A DNA stretch of 64,000 nt from JALOLV01 sp046295175 (GTDB lineage: Bacteria > Bacteroidota > Bacteroidia > Cytophagales > Spirosomataceae), in the NCBI GenBank assembly GCA_046295175.1, contig JBKBNY010000004.1, positions 1 through 64,000 on the forward strand. The letters run 5' to 3'. This document shows, piece by piece, positions 1 to 8,530 of this stretch; the first letter of the stretch is position 1, and the number at the start of each line of letters is the position of its first letter. Below the pieces are notes generated by a model. That model was not told where the DNA came from. It searched no databases and saw only the letters and a list, made by a program, of their open reading frames with translations. Made by a program: the position numbers and the translations under genes.

Positions 1-195
1 AATGACAATTATGTATATTTTGACGAAGAACTTTATAAAACACGTACAGTCATTGAACAAGCCAACGCTTGGTTAGATAGTTTTAAAGCACTTTTGATTC
101 GATATGAAACTAAGGCGGAAAGTTGGGTCGCGTTTAATTTTATCGCTTTTGCAGTCTGTTTTCTAAGAAAAATAAACATAAATACAAAATCCTAA
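1..195 (+). CDS. IS transposase, C-terminal fragment (IS5-like)
   Basis: An open frame enters from the left edge and stops at 193-195, leaving 64 codons. The peptide has the pattern of the end of a DDE transposase of the IS4/IS5 superfamily: RTVIEQANAWLDSFK, then a Lys-Ala-Glu-x-Trp stretch and a final FxxRKI tail. The DDE catalytic core would lie outside the window, so an intact element cannot be told from a remnant. No clear terminal inverted repeat is seen in the following 140 bases. The family is recognised from the tail only. Confidence 0.7.
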   Translation, partial: NDNYVYFDEELYKTRTVIEQANAWLDSFKALLIRYETKAESWVAFNFIAFAVCFLRKININTKS

Positions 196-224
196 ACAAG
201 TTCATCTAAAACCAACCATCAATC

Positions 225-330
225 CAAATCAGCGAAATCATTAATAATCAAAGTAATAGACTATTAACATCATAAAAAATCAGAGTAATCGGCGATTCAA
301 ATCAGCGTAATCATTAATAATCAGCGTAAT
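225..330. repeat. Degenerate ATCAGCGTAATCATTAAT direct repeats
   Basis: Two 33-base units (225-257 and 298-330) match at 30 of 33 positions. Each contains ATCAGCGnAATCATTAATAA. A partial unit with CAGAGTAATCGGCGATT lies between them at about 281-297. They fill the space between the transposase tail and the 3' end of queE. Similar short repeats are scattered in intergenic DNA of many Bacteroidota. No coding role is seen. Confidence 0.65.
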
Positions 331-336
331 CAGTGA

Positions 337-942
337 TTATGGAATATTCATAAACTTGTGAGTTTGCAAGCTCACTCGCCATTTGGGGTTCTCTTTGACG
401 TACTCAATGATTTGGGGTAACATTTTATCTTGTTTGCCCCATTCGGGTTGAAGTAATAAAACACAATCTTTGTTGACTAATTTAGCATATTTCTCGGCAA
501 AAGCAAAGTCAGATTTATTATAAACAATTACTTTTAGCTCATTTGCCACACCAAAAATACTCTCATGAGCCTCTTTAAACTTTTTAGGCGAGAAACAAAT
601 CCAGTCCCAAGTTCCACTCATTGGATACGCCCCAGAAGTCTCTATATTAGTCTGAAAACCAGCACTTTGTAATTCATAAGTCAATTCTGTCAAATCATAC
701 ATTAATGGCTCACCACCAGTAATAACAGCCATTCGACCCTCAAACTTTGAAGCCGCTTCAACAATTTCAGTAATGCTCAATTGTGGATGAATGCTCGCAT
801 CCCAAGATTCTTTCACATCACACCAAACACAGCCGACATCGCAACCTCCCAATCGAATAAAATAGGCTGCCTTCCCCGAATGAAACCCCTCACCCTGCAA
901 CGTATAAAAGGCCTCCATAATTGGTAATTTTGATTGGGTCAT
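337..942 (-). CDS. queE: 7-carboxy-7-deazaguanine synthase QueE
   Basis: Radical SAM enzyme of queuosine/7-deazaguanine biosynthesis that converts 6-carboxy-tetrahydropterin to 7-carboxy-7-deazaguanine. The 201-residue protein has the family N-terminus (FYTLQGEG near residue 12), a radical SAM CxxxCxxC cluster motif at C34, C38 and C41, and a GGEP SAM-binding motif at residues 76-79. Length is normal for QueE. It is transcribed alone, divergent from ispG, and no other queuosine gene is in the window. A TAATTTTG -7 box lies at 991-998 on the same strand. The ATG at 942 is the natural start. Confidence 0.93.
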   Translation of the reverse strand: MTQSKLPIMEAFYTLQGEGFHSGKAAYFIRLGGCDVGCVWCDVKESWDASIHPQLSITEIVEAASKFEGRMAVITGGEPLMYDLTELTYELQSAGFQTNIETSGAYPMSGTWDWICFSPKKFKEAHESIFGVANELKVIVYNKSDFAFAEKYAKLVNKDCVLLLQPEWGKQDKMLPQIIEYVKENPKWRVSLQTHKFMNIP

Positions 943-990
943 AAACTCTAAATTTGATTTTTAAATTTGAGATGATTAATAATTAGTTTG

Positions 991-998
991 CAAAATTA
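991..998 (-). promoter_or_regulatory. Putative queE promoter, -7 box
   Basis: On the minus strand this reads TAATTTTG, an exact match to the Bacteroidota -7 consensus TAnnTTTG, about 50 bases upstream of the queE ATG. No TTG lies at the usual 17-23 base distance, so only the -7 half is supported. Confidence 0.4.
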
Positions 999-1016
999 AC
1001 ATTTTAAGCAGAATTT

Positions 1017-1049
1017 TTGTTTATACAATAACCAATATCCGTAAATTTG
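1017..1049 (+). promoter_or_regulatory. Putative ispG operon promoter
   Basis: TTG (1017-1019) and TAAATTTG (1042-1049) are separated by 22 bases and match the Bacteroidota TTG-N17-23-TAnnTTTG promoter. The ispG GTG start lies 24 bases downstream, leaving a short leader. Confidence 0.55.
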
Positions 1050-1073
1050 TAAATCACAAAATCATAAATACTC

Positions 1074-3065
1074 GTGCAGCAAAGTTCTTTATATTGTAAT
1101 TCACTAACCGAATATTCTCGACGCAAAACTATCACAGTAAATATTGGAGAGGTTCCGCTTGGTTCAGATTACCCGATTCGTGTACAATCAATGACAACAA
1201 TTGATACGATGGATACAATCGGCTCGGTCGAACAATCAATACGAATGATAGAGAGCGGTTGTGAATACATCCGAATCACGGCTCCGAGTGTAAAAGAGGC
1301 CCAAAATTTAGAGAATATCCGTAAAGAACTTCGTGCCAGAGGATATTCAACTCCATTAATCGCCGATATTCATTTTACGCCAAACGCTGCCGAATTAGCA
1401 GCCAGAATCGTCGAAAAAGTTAGGGTAAATCCGGGGAATTATGCCGATAAAAAGCGTTTTGAAGTGATTGATTACACTGACGAAAGCTATAATTTAGAAT
1501 TGGAAAGAATCCGTGAACGCTTTTTGCCTTTGGTAAAAATCTGTAAAGAATACGGAACTGCCATGCGAATTGGTACCAATCACGGCTCTTTATCAGATAG
1601 AATTTTAAGTAGATACGGCGATACTCCGCTTGGAATGGTCGAGTCGGCTCTTGAATTTTTGAGGATTTGTGAAGACGAAAACTATTATAATATTGTGATT
1701 TCGATGAAATCGTCGAATCCACAAGTGATGGTTCAGGCCTACCGATTATTGGTGCAAAGATTAAATAATGAAGGATTAAAGCCTTATCCTCTACATCTCG
1801 GAGTAACCGAAGCAGGCGAAGGTGAAGACGGACGAATAAAATCGGCAATGGGAATCGGTACGTTGCTCGAAGATGGATTGGGAGATACGGTCAGAGTAAG
1901 TTTGACAGAAGACCCCGAATTTGAGGCTCCGGTTGCTAAATCTTTGATTGATAGATATACCAATCGCAAAGAAAAATCACAACCGATTGGTTCAAATCTT
2001 TCTCCAAAAGAGAGTTATCCAATAGATTTTTACCAATACCATCGCCGCGAAACGATTGAAGTTGCCAATTTTGGTGGTTTGAATGTGCCGAGAGTTATTG
2101 CTGATTATTCAGAATTTGAAATCAATAACCATGAAGATTTAAAGCCAATCGGTCATTTCTATTTACCATTGCCTGATAAATGGCGAATGAATGACATCGG
2201 AGCTGATTACATCTACACTGCAAAAAATCCAGCACCATTCATGTTACCAAATGGCTTGAAAGAAATTTTGGATTATGATGTGTGGATTTCTCAAGAAGAT
2301 AAAACCAATAAAATTCCGATGTTGAGTTTTGAAGAATTTTCTTCAAAAAGCAAACAATTACATCAAACAATCAATTTTGTAAAAGTTGGATTAGCTGATT
2401 TATCTAAAGAATCAATTGAATTATTGAGTCAAGATAAAAGTGTTGTTTTGGTTGTATCGACTGAAAACCAGCACGCAATGGCAGAATTGAGACAAATTTA
2501 TTTTGACTTACTCAATTCTGAATTGAAAACACCAGTTGTACTTTTTAGAAAATATGAAAATATTTCAGAGAGTGATTTTCAGTTATTTTCAGCGACTGAT
2601 TGCGGTGGAGTCTTAGTTGACGGATTCGGTGATGGTGTCATGCTGAAACCAAACTTGAGTGATTCATCAAAAGTCGAGGCGATTCAAGTAGCAAATTCAA
2701 CCTCATTCGGCATCTTGCAAGCAGCCAGAACTCGAATGAGTAAAACAGAATATATAAGTTGTCCATCTTGCGGTCGAACACTTTTTGACTTGCAAGAAAC
2801 CACTGCCATGATTCGCAAAAGAACCGACCACTTAAAAGGAATTAAAATCGGAATCATGGGTTGTATAGTGAATGGTCCGGGCGAAATGGCAGATGCTGAT
2901 TATGGCTATGTAGGCATCGGAAAAGACAAAATTGCACTTTATCGAGGGCAAAATGTTGTAAAAAAATCAGTTCACGCCGATAACGCAGTTGATGAATTGA
3001 TAAATCTAATCAAAGAAGATAATCGCTGGAACGAACCAGAATTGATAGAAGTAGAATTAGCGTGA
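1074..3065 (+). CDS. ispG: 4-hydroxy-3-methylbut-2-enyl diphosphate synthase (IspG/GcpE), long form
   Basis: Penultimate enzyme of the MEP isoprenoid pathway; reduces MEcPP to HMBPP with a [4Fe-4S] cluster. At 663 residues it is the long form known from Bacteroidota, Chlamydia and plants, which carries an inserted middle domain. The N-terminal TIM-barrel part (about residues 20-290) contains VQSMTT and RVNPGN. The insert covers roughly residues 300-545. The C-terminal cluster domain has ligands C563 and C566 (CPSCGR), C597 (MGCIVNGPGE) and probably E604. The GTG start at 1074 sits just after a good promoter. It heads a run of five same-strand genes with gaps of 16, 10, 8 and 6 bases. The downstream genes have no evident isoprenoid role. 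Confidence 0.95.
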   Translation: MQQSSLYCNSLTEYSRRKTITVNIGEVPLGSDYPIRVQSMTTIDTMDTIGSVEQSIRMIESGCEYIRITAPSVKEAQNLENIRKELRARGYSTPLIADIHFTPNAAELAARIVEKVRVNPGNYADKKRFEVIDYTDESYNLELERIRERFLPLVKICKEYGTAMRIGTNHGSLSDRILSRYGDTPLGMVESALEFLRICEDENYYNIVISMKSSNPQVMVQAYRLLVQRLNNEGLKPYPLHLGVTEAGEGEDGRIKSAMGIGTLLEDGLGDTVRVSLTEDPEFEAPVAKSLIDRYTNRKEKSQPIGSNLSPKESYPIDFYQYHRRETIEVANFGGLNVPRVIADYSEFEINNHEDLKPIGHFYLPLPDKWRMNDIGADYIYTAKNPAPFMLPNGLKEILDYDVWISQEDKTNKIPMLSFEEFSSKSKQLHQTINFVKVGLADLSKESIELLSQDKSVVLVVSTENQHAMAELRQIYFDLLNSELKTPVVLFRKYENISESDFQLFSATDCGGVLVDGFGDGVMLKPNLSDSSKVEAIQVANSTSFGILQAARTRMSKTEYISCPSCGRTLFDLQETTAMIRKRTDHLKGIKIGIMGCIVNGPGEMADADYGYVGIGKDKIALYRGQNVVKKSVHADNAVDELINLIKEDNRWNEPELIEVELA

Positions 3066-3081
3066 ATAAAACCAACCAATT

Positions 3082-3273
3082 ATGAATAAATTTGTTGAGT
3101 ACCTCAAAATTGCCCCAGTTTTTTCGTATTTTGTGCGAGTGTTCAAAAAAGACACAGAAGGCAAGTATCCGAATAGTTTCAACCTCAAAATGATGCATGG
3201 AATCAACCGAATCTCCATCGTTATGTTCCTTATTTGCGTTATTGTAATGATTGTAAGGGCAATTTTGAGATAA
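3082..3273 (+). CDS. Small single-pass membrane protein (DUF6728-like)
   Basis: A 63-residue protein with a basic N-terminal half and one hydrophobic segment at about residues 45-60 (ISIVMFLICVIVMIV). The middle contains NSFNLKMMHGINRIS, a pattern I associate with a small conserved Bacteroidota family often annotated DUF6728; that assignment is from memory. It starts 16 bases after ispG and is probably co-transcribed. Function unknown. Confidence 0.7.
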   Translation: MNKFVEYLKIAPVFSYFVRVFKKDTEGKYPNSFNLKMMHGINRISIVMFLICVIVMIVRAILR

Positions 3274-3283
3274 TTAGCATTCA

Positions 3284-3631
3284 ATGAATATCGAAGAGTT
3301 TAGAGAATATTGTATCGCCAAAAAGGGAGTAACCGAAGAACTACCTTTTGGTCCCGAAACATTGGTATTTAAGGTGATGGGCAAAATCTTTGCCCTAACA
3401 AGCCTCGATACCGAAGATTTTAGAATAAGTCTCAAAAATTCTCCCGATAAAAACATTGAATTAAGAGCCGAGTATGATTTTATAGTGGGTGGGTACCACC
3501 TCAACAAAACTCATTGGAATACAGTTTACGTCAAACCGGGGGTAAAAGATAAGTTGCTCCATGAACTGATTGACGATTCCTATGAAATTGTAGTTAGAAG
3601 TTTACCAAAGAAAATACAATCTGAGTTATAG
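3284..3631 (+). CDS. MmcQ/YjbR family protein
   Basis: A 115-residue protein with the compact CyaY-like fold of the MmcQ/YjbR family. Visible hallmarks are the N-terminal LPFGPETLVFKVMGKIFAL stretch, a middle NIELRAEY segment and the C-terminal HLNKTHWNTVYV motif. Some members bind DNA, but the biological role is not established. Ten bases separate it from the preceding small membrane gene. Confidence 0.85.
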   Translation: MNIEEFREYCIAKKGVTEELPFGPETLVFKVMGKIFALTSLDTEDFRISLKNSPDKNIELRAEYDFIVGGYHLNKTHWNTVYVKPGVKDKLLHELIDDSYEIVVRSLPKKIQSEL

Positions 3632-3639
3632 CTTTCGGG

Positions 3640-4197
3640 GTGGAAATATTGCTACTATTATTGCCAAAATTCTTTCATGATTGGCTCGTCGGAGATTTCT
3701 CATTCTCCGAAGATGAGTATTTTGAGGATAAAAAACCAATTGCGGAAGGTATCAAACTTATCGAAGCCGAAGATTTCATCAAAGCATTTTATTTCTTTAA
3801 TCAATCGGTCGAAAAATACCCCAAAAACGCATTTGCCTATTTCTACCGTGGTAAATGTCATTATCACTTCGAAAATATTGAGGCCGCTTTAGCAGATTTT
3901 GATAAAACTTTACGTTTGGATAGTACAATCGGTGAAGCATTTGTGATGAAAGGCAAATGTTTATACCAATTAGAAGCCTATGAAGATGCCTTGAAAGAGT
4001 ACAGAAGGGCTTCTCGAAAACAACACGATAAAAATCCAGAATTGTTAAGACTTGTCGGAGAATTAGAAATTAGAACGGGTAATTTTGAATCGGCGAGAAA
4101 AACACTTAAACTTGCAATCGAATTGGGCGATGAAATTGCCGAGCAATATTATCAAACAATCAATTTCAAAGAAAATTATAGTAATATTAAAGAATAG
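3640..4197 (+). CDS. Tetratricopeptide repeat protein
   Basis: A 185-residue protein with about three TPR units between residues 35 and 165. The signature spacing is clear in AFAYFYRGKCHYHFENIEAALADFDKTL and the following unit. The start is GTG at 3640, eight bases after the previous stop; no ATG in the right place offers an alternative. There is no clear signal peptide. TPR arrays mediate protein contacts; the partner is unknown. Confidence 0.8.
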   Translation: MEILLLLLPKFFHDWLVGDFSFSEDEYFEDKKPIAEGIKLIEAEDFIKAFYFFNQSVEKYPKNAFAYFYRGKCHYHFENIEAALADFDKTLRLDSTIGEAFVMKGKCLYQLEAYEDALKEYRRASRKQHDKNPELLRLVGELEIRTGNFESARKTLKLAIELGDEIAEQYYQTINFKENYSNIKE

Positions 4198-4203
4198 TGC
4201 GAA

Positions 4204-4623
4204 ATGAAAACCGAAGAGTATCTTTTTGTTTATGGCACATTGCTAAGCGAATACGGCGATAAATCGACCCACGAATTGGTAGATAAATACGGAGAGTTTA
4301 TGGGTAAGGCAACAATGGAAGGAAAACTTTATATGGTTGATTACTACCCAGGTGTTGTACCGTGCATGGATGGCGAGAAATATATCGTAAAGGGAGAATT
4401 ATACAAAATCAAAGATTCGGAGGCACTCTTTAAGTTTTTAGATAGATACGAAGAATATAATCCTGTTGACCCTGAGCATTCGGAGTATGTCCGAAAATTG
4501 GCAAAGGTAAAACTAAAAGGCAAAGATGATTTTTATGATGCTTGGGTTTATTACTTCAATCAGCCAGTTGATGATTTAGAGTTTTTGCCAAAGGGCGATT
4601 TTATGAACGAATACCATAAATAA
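4204..4623 (+). CDS. Gamma-glutamylcyclotransferase-like (AIG2/GGCT fold) protein
   Basis: A 139-residue protein of the GGCT-like fold. It has the YGTL substrate loop (residues 10-13), a typical MVDYYPGVVP strand-turn, and a conserved acidic residue in LDRYEEYNP that corresponds to the general acid/base. Relatives cleave gamma-glutamyl amines or 5-oxoproline precursors; the substrate here is unknown. It is the last gene of the ispG run and is followed by a strong hairpin at 4625-4668. Confidence 0.85.
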   Translation: MKTEEYLFVYGTLLSEYGDKSTHELVDKYGEFMGKATMEGKLYMVDYYPGVVPCMDGEKYIVKGELYKIKDSEALFKFLDRYEEYNPVDPEHSEYVRKLAKVKLKGKDDFYDAWVYYFNQPVDDLEFLPKGDFMNEYHK

Positions 4624-4624
4624 G

Positions 4625-4668
4625 ATTCAGAATTACTCAAAATATTTACAAAATGAGTAATTCTGAAT
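4625..4668. terminator. Bidirectional hairpin between convergent genes
   Basis: Perfect 15-bp inverted repeat ATTCAGAATTACTCA / TGAGTAATTCTGAAT with a 14-nt loop, lying between the GGCT-like gene and the convergent thioredoxin-fold gene. There is no strong T-run on either side, so it may act as a 3'-end stabiliser as well as a terminator. Confidence 0.6.
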
Positions 4669-4675
4669 AGAAATA

Positions 4676-5851
4676 TCATAACAGAGCTTCAAACTTTTTC
4701 AAATCCAATTTTGCCAGCTTAGCATTCTTCAAGGCCAATTCGGCTGCTTTTTTTGCCTCTTTTGCATCTCCAGTTTTTGCGTGTAACCTCGCACTTTGGT
4801 AGTGAATCTCTGCAGCTTCTTTAGCCGATTTTGTTAAACCTACTGCCTTTTTTAGCCAAGTCATTGCCAAATTTTTATACGAAGCATCTTGAGCCAAATC
4901 GTTGAATAGACCAGTCCAAAAGGTCAATTCTCCTGCACCAGAGTTATTTGCTTGAAAAATAGCGTTCAATTCATTAGCCGCACGAGTTGTATTACCTTCA
5001 CGTAGCAATGCTTTCGTCATCGAAAGAGTTGTAGAATTATTAATTTCACGTTTTGAACGACCAAGATTCGACAAATAGCCATTCAATTGGTTGATTTTCT
5101 GCGAACTATATTTATTTCCACGACTGCTAAACATAGAACTCATGATAATATTTTCAAGAAACATCACTTCATTTCCATTAGCCCATTTTTTTGCAGTTGA
5201 AACATTATTTATCCAATGCTGAAAAAATCCGTTATCTACGTCCATTATCAATTTTTCAAGAATCAACCAGCTAATGCGTCCATTAATGTCGTTTTTCTCA
5301 AACTTTTTGAATATTTCGTTTCCAACTTGGATATTGGTTGTGGTATCTTTAAAGAATCGGCATTGCATCGAATAATCAATCATAAAATCCATTTCACGAT
5401 TACCATTTTTAAATGAACTCGCCCAATTCTTTGATTGCGTTTTTGGATTTAATGCCTCTGCGGCCAAAGCAATTACCTTGCTCGATGGTGTTCCTTCTCC
5501 AAGTTGTACATGATGTAAAAAGTTTTCATCTCCATCAAAGAACAACATCATCGGTAAGGATGGAATAAAATATCTTCGTTTTTTATCAAAATATTCTCTA
5601 AACTCAGGAGAATTGACATCAACCTTGATACTCACAAAGTTTTTATTGAAAAATCCACCCATCGAAGATTCATTAAATACTGGCATGAATGATTGGCAAA
5701 CGTGGCAAGTAGGCGAATAAATCTCGACAAATAAAGGCAAATTAGCAGTTTTTGCGGCTTTAAATGCCTCTTTAACTGTTAATTGCTGGAAATTAACTCC
5801 CTGTGAAAATGCAGAAGTTGAAATTAGGATGAATAGAAGTATTCTTTTCAT
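4676..5851 (-). CDS. Secreted thioredoxin-fold protein with TPR-like C-terminus
   Basis: A 391-residue protein with a signal peptide (residues 1-16, ending in SAFS-Q). A thioredoxin-like domain at about residues 22-130 has a CHVC active-site pair (C49, C52) in SPTCHVCQ and a cis-proline region near IPSLPMMLFFDG. The remaining 250 residues are helical, with a TPR-like end rich in Ala and Lys. It probably acts in the periplasm in thiol redox or disulfide handling; the substrate is unknown. The gene is monocistronic, separated from gldC by a terminator. Confidence 0.8.
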   Translation of the reverse strand: MKRILLFILISTSAFSQGVNFQQLTVKEAFKAAKTANLPLFVEIYSPTCHVCQSFMPVFNESSMGGFFNKNFVSIKVDVNSPEFREYFDKKRRYFIPSLPMMLFFDGDENFLHHVQLGEGTPSSKVIALAAEALNPKTQSKNWASSFKNGNREMDFMIDYSMQCRFFKDTTTNIQVGNEIFKKFEKNDINGRISWLILEKLIMDVDNGFFQHWINNVSTAKKWANGNEVMFLENIIMSSMFSSRGNKYSSQKINQLNGYLSNLGRSKREINNSTTLSMTKALLREGNTTRAANELNAIFQANNSGAGELTFWTGLFNDLAQDASYKNLAMTWLKKAVGLTKSAKEAAEIHYQSARLHAKTGDAKEAKKAAELALKNAKLAKLDLKKFEALL

Positions 5852-5920
5852 TATGATTTATTTATTGACTTTCAATTTAATAACCGTTTTAAAGGTTTTG
5901 GATTTACCAAAATTATTAAA

Positions 5921-5952
5921 AAATAGCCCACAACCGAAATCGTGGGCTATTT
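5921..5952 (-). terminator. Intrinsic terminator of gldC
   Basis: Stem AAATAGCCCAC / GTGGGCTATTT (11 bp) with a 10-nt loop. On the minus strand the right arm runs straight into a T-rich stretch, giving a classic Rho-independent terminator 12 bases after the gldC stop. Confidence 0.8.
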
Positions 5953-5963
5953 GCAAAATGGTA

Positions 5964-6308
5964 TTATTGCTGTTGACTTTTTACTTCTTCTTCAATATGC
6001 TTCGTAATTTTTTTACCCGCTTCTTCAAGAATCAAAATAATTTTCTGGTCGCCAGTGGCATCTTTAATCATTTGGCTGAGGTTTCCGATAATATCAACCG
6101 CAAAATGCTTCATTTCATCAACTGGCATTTCTTTGGTCCATAGGTTAATTCCGAGAAGTCCTTTGTGATATTGGTCCCAAATATTGAGATTTATCGCCAT
6201 AGTTTCGTTAATCCCCTCGTTCGGATTTTCGGTTGCATCCCAAAAAATTTTCTCTGGAATTCTATTCTCGTCTAATTGTACGGTAAAATTAATTTCTGAT
6301 TTTTTCAT
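5964..6308 (-). CDS. gldC: Gliding motility protein GldC
   Basis: A 114-residue soluble protein matching GldC of Bacteroidota: N-terminal SEINFTVQLDENRIPEKIFW, central LGINLWTKEMPVDEMK, and a charged C-terminal helix. GldC is linked genetically to gliding motility, but its molecular role is poorly known. It is found in gliding and non-gliding species, so it does not prove gliding here. It starts two bases after the stop of the DUF4197 lipoprotein gene, so the pair forms one operon ended by the terminator at 5921-5952. Confidence 0.9.
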   Translation of the reverse strand: MKKSEINFTVQLDENRIPEKIFWDATENPNEGINETMAINLNIWDQYHKGLLGINLWTKEMPVDEMKHFAVDIIGNLSQMIKDATGDQKIILILEEAGKKITKHIEEEVKSQQQ

Positions 6309-6310
6309 TT

Positions 6311-7042
6311 TTAAATACTTCCAAAAACGCGTTTTAAAATATCAGAGGTTCTGGCCAACGGATTTTCACGGATTCGAGCCTCTTCTTGTTCTACTAATAC
6401 AAATAACCCATCAATGGCCTTTTGAGTTGCATATTGTTTCAAATCTGGGTTAACTTTTTGTGTAAATGGCAATTTGTTGTAGGTGGTAGCCAAATCTGTA
6501 TAATATTTTGTGGCTTGTGTTTTTTGTAGAGCCTTCTCTACCACTGGCGAAAACGCAGCTATTAATTGCTCAGTAGTTGTTCTTTTGAGGTAATTGGTCG
6601 CAGCATTTTTTTCGCCTTTCAAGATACTCAACGCATCGGTAAATGTCATGCTAAATATGGCATTGATAAAAATTGGCTTTGCTTCCTTTGCGGCATCTTC
6701 GGCACCACGGTTAAGTGCCAATACAAATTTATCAACCTCTGCTCCCATCCCAATTTTACGAAGAGCTGTTTCAACTCGCTGTGCCTCGGGCGGAAAAAGA
6801 ATTTTTATGAGATTGTTTTTATAATAGCCATCTACTTTTGAGGCACTATCGGCACCTTTATTAATACCAACTTGCAAAGCCTCTTTCAATCCAGCCACAA
6901 TATCATCGTTGCTCAACCCGCCTTTGGTTGTAGTTGCTTTTACAATATCACCCAAAACTTTCCCAAAAGGTCGTTGTTGTCCTGCACACGATTGAGTCAT
7001 TAACAAACCAGCCAAAGCAATAAATAAAAAAGATTTTCTCAT
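6311..7042 (-). CDS. DUF4197 family lipoprotein
   Basis: A 243-residue protein from the ATG at 7042. A GTG five codons upstream (7057) is also in frame but would put extra residues before a normal signal peptide. The start MRKSFLFIALAGLL followed by QSC gives a lipobox with the lipidated Cys at about residue 19. The rest matches DUF4197: GLSNDDIVAGLKEAL, a YYKNNLIKILFPPEA segment and the C-terminal ATQKAIDGLFVLVEQEEARIR. Likely lipid-anchored in the envelope; function unknown. Co-transcribed with gldC. Confidence 0.87.
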   Translation of the reverse strand: MRKSFLFIALAGLLMTQSCAGQQRPFGKVLGDIVKATTTKGGLSNDDIVAGLKEALQVGINKGADSASKVDGYYKNNLIKILFPPEAQRVETALRKIGMGAEVDKFVLALNRGAEDAAKEAKPIFINAIFSMTFTDALSILKGEKNAATNYLKRTTTEQLIAAFSPVVEKALQKTQATKYYTDLATTYNKLPFTQKVNPDLKQYATQKAIDGLFVLVEQEEARIRENPLARTSDILKRVFGSI

Positions 7043-7167
7043 AATTTGTATTTCCACAACTCCGTAATGGAAAATTAAAGTGAATTCGGTTCATGTTCGG
7101 AGTTTAATTAACACGAACAAAATTGGTAAAATTATTTGTCATACTAACGAATGACATCAGAAAATTG

Positions 7168-7175
7168 TATTTTTG
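7168..7175 (+). promoter_or_regulatory. Putative cinA promoter, -7 box
   Basis: TATTTTTG, an exact TAnnTTTG match. Transcription from it would begin near 7182, downstream of the earliest in-frame start (7151) but upstream of 7220. This supports 7220 as the cinA start. Confidence 0.4.
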
Positions 7176-7219
7176 TGAGAATATTTAACAATTCATTAAG
7201 AAACACCACAAAGATAAGC

Positions 7220-8476
7220 ATGAAACTGGTATTAGCCGAAGTAATAACGATTGGGGATGAGATTTTGTATGGGCAAATCACCGATACCAATACCCAATGG
7301 ATGGGTGTTGAATTGGGTAAATTAGGAATAAAAATTATTCAGAAAACATCAATTGGTGATAGTGAAAGTGAAATTTTAAGGATTTTATCAGAAGCTGAAT
7401 CTCGTGCAGATATTGTTTTGATTACTGGTGGATTAGGCCCAACCAAAGACGATATTACTAAGAAAACACTTTGTAAATATTTTGATGATGAATTGGTTAT
7501 CAACGAGGATGCTCTCGAATTCATAACAGATTTTTTCACAAAACGTGGTAGAGAATTGACCGAAATCAATCGCCTACAAGCGGCTATACCGAGCAGAAGT
7601 ACTTATTTAGCGAATAAAACTGGAACTGCCCCAGGAATGTGGTTTGAACGCAACGGCAAAGTGTTTGTTTCGATGCCAGGAGTACCACATGAAATGAAGT
7701 ATTTGATGAATAATGAGGTGTTGCCTCGACTCAAAACATTTTTCAAAACTCCAGTTCTTTATCATAAAGTAATCAGAACCATTGGTCTTGGAGAATCATT
7801 TTTAGCTGAAAAAATCGCCGATTGGGAAGATAATTTACCAAAAAATATCAAATTAGCCTACCTTCCAAGTTTTGGTCAGGTGCGATTGCGTTTGACTGGA
7901 TTTGGCGAAGATGAAAACGTTTTAAAAGAACAAGTAGAGGCCGAATCGGCGAAGCTAATTCCTCAAATCAGTAAATATGTTTACAGTCAAGAAGATGAAG
8001 AACTCGAAAAAGCTCTTGGTAGAACACTTAAAGAAAAAGGATTAACCGTTTCTACTGCCGAAAGCTGTACTGGTGGGTATATTTCACATTTAATCACGAA
8101 GATTCCCGGTAGTTCTGCATACTTTATGGGTAGCGTAGTGAGTTATTCAAATGAAGCCAAGATGAATGTTTTGGGGGTAAAACCTGAAACACTCGCCGAA
8201 TTTGGGGCTGTCAGCGAAGAAACAGTAAAACAAATGGCCGAGGGAGTTAGAAAAGTAATGAAAACCGATTTCGGAATAGCAACAAGTGGTGTTGCAGGGC
8301 CAGACGGTGGAACAACCGAAAAACCAGTTGGCACTATCTGGATTGCTTGTGCGTCTGAATCGAAAACTGTTGCCATGAAACTTACGCTTACTCAACAAAG
8401 AGAAACAAATATCATTTATGGTAGTGTGGCAGCATTGAATTTATTGCGAAGAATGATTAACAAAGAAATCGAATAA
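7220..8476 (+). CDS. cinA: CinA family protein (nicotinamide-nucleotide amidase)
   Basis: A 418-residue two-domain protein. The N-terminal molybdopterin-binding/COG1058 domain (about 1-170) starts with AEVITIGDEILYGQ and contains LITGGLGPTKDD. The C-terminal PncC domain (about 255-415) has STAESCTGG and GVAGPDGGTTEKPVGT, typical of NMN deamidase, which recycles NMN to NaMN in the pyridine nucleotide cycle. The frame is open from 7151, but family alignment of MKLVLAEVITIGDE and the promoter position favour 7220. The E2 gene follows after 54 bases without a terminator. Confidence 0.93.
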   Translation: MKLVLAEVITIGDEILYGQITDTNTQWMGVELGKLGIKIIQKTSIGDSESEILRILSEAESRADIVLITGGLGPTKDDITKKTLCKYFDDELVINEDALEFITDFFTKRGRELTEINRLQAAIPSRSTYLANKTGTAPGMWFERNGKVFVSMPGVPHEMKYLMNNEVLPRLKTFFKTPVLYHKVIRTIGLGESFLAEKIADWEDNLPKNIKLAYLPSFGQVRLRLTGFGEDENVLKEQVEAESAKLIPQISKYVYSQEDEELEKALGRTLKEKGLTVSTAESCTGGYISHLITKIPGSSAYFMGSVVSYSNEAKMNVLGVKPETLAEFGAVSEETVKQMAEGVRKVMKTDFGIATSGVAGPDGGTTEKPVGTIWIACASESKTVAMKLTLTQQRETNIIYGSVAALNLLRRMINKEIE

Positions 8477-8530
8477 AACATCAACAAATTATAAAGAATC
8501 ATTGAGAATTGAAGTTCAAACAAATAAACT

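Noticed and set aside
1420..1848. Minus-strand open frame of 142 codons inside ispG
   Set aside because: It is entirely antisense to the clearly conserved ispG frame, and its peptide has no recognisable domain.
7137..7156. TGTCAT-N8-ATGACA inverted repeat between the DUF4197 gene and cinA
   Set aside because: The arms are only 6 bp, and nothing else supports a regulatory role.
7151..7219. N-terminal extension of cinA from 7151
   Set aside because: The extra 23 residues are not part of the family, and the likely promoter box at 7168-7175 lies downstream of that start.
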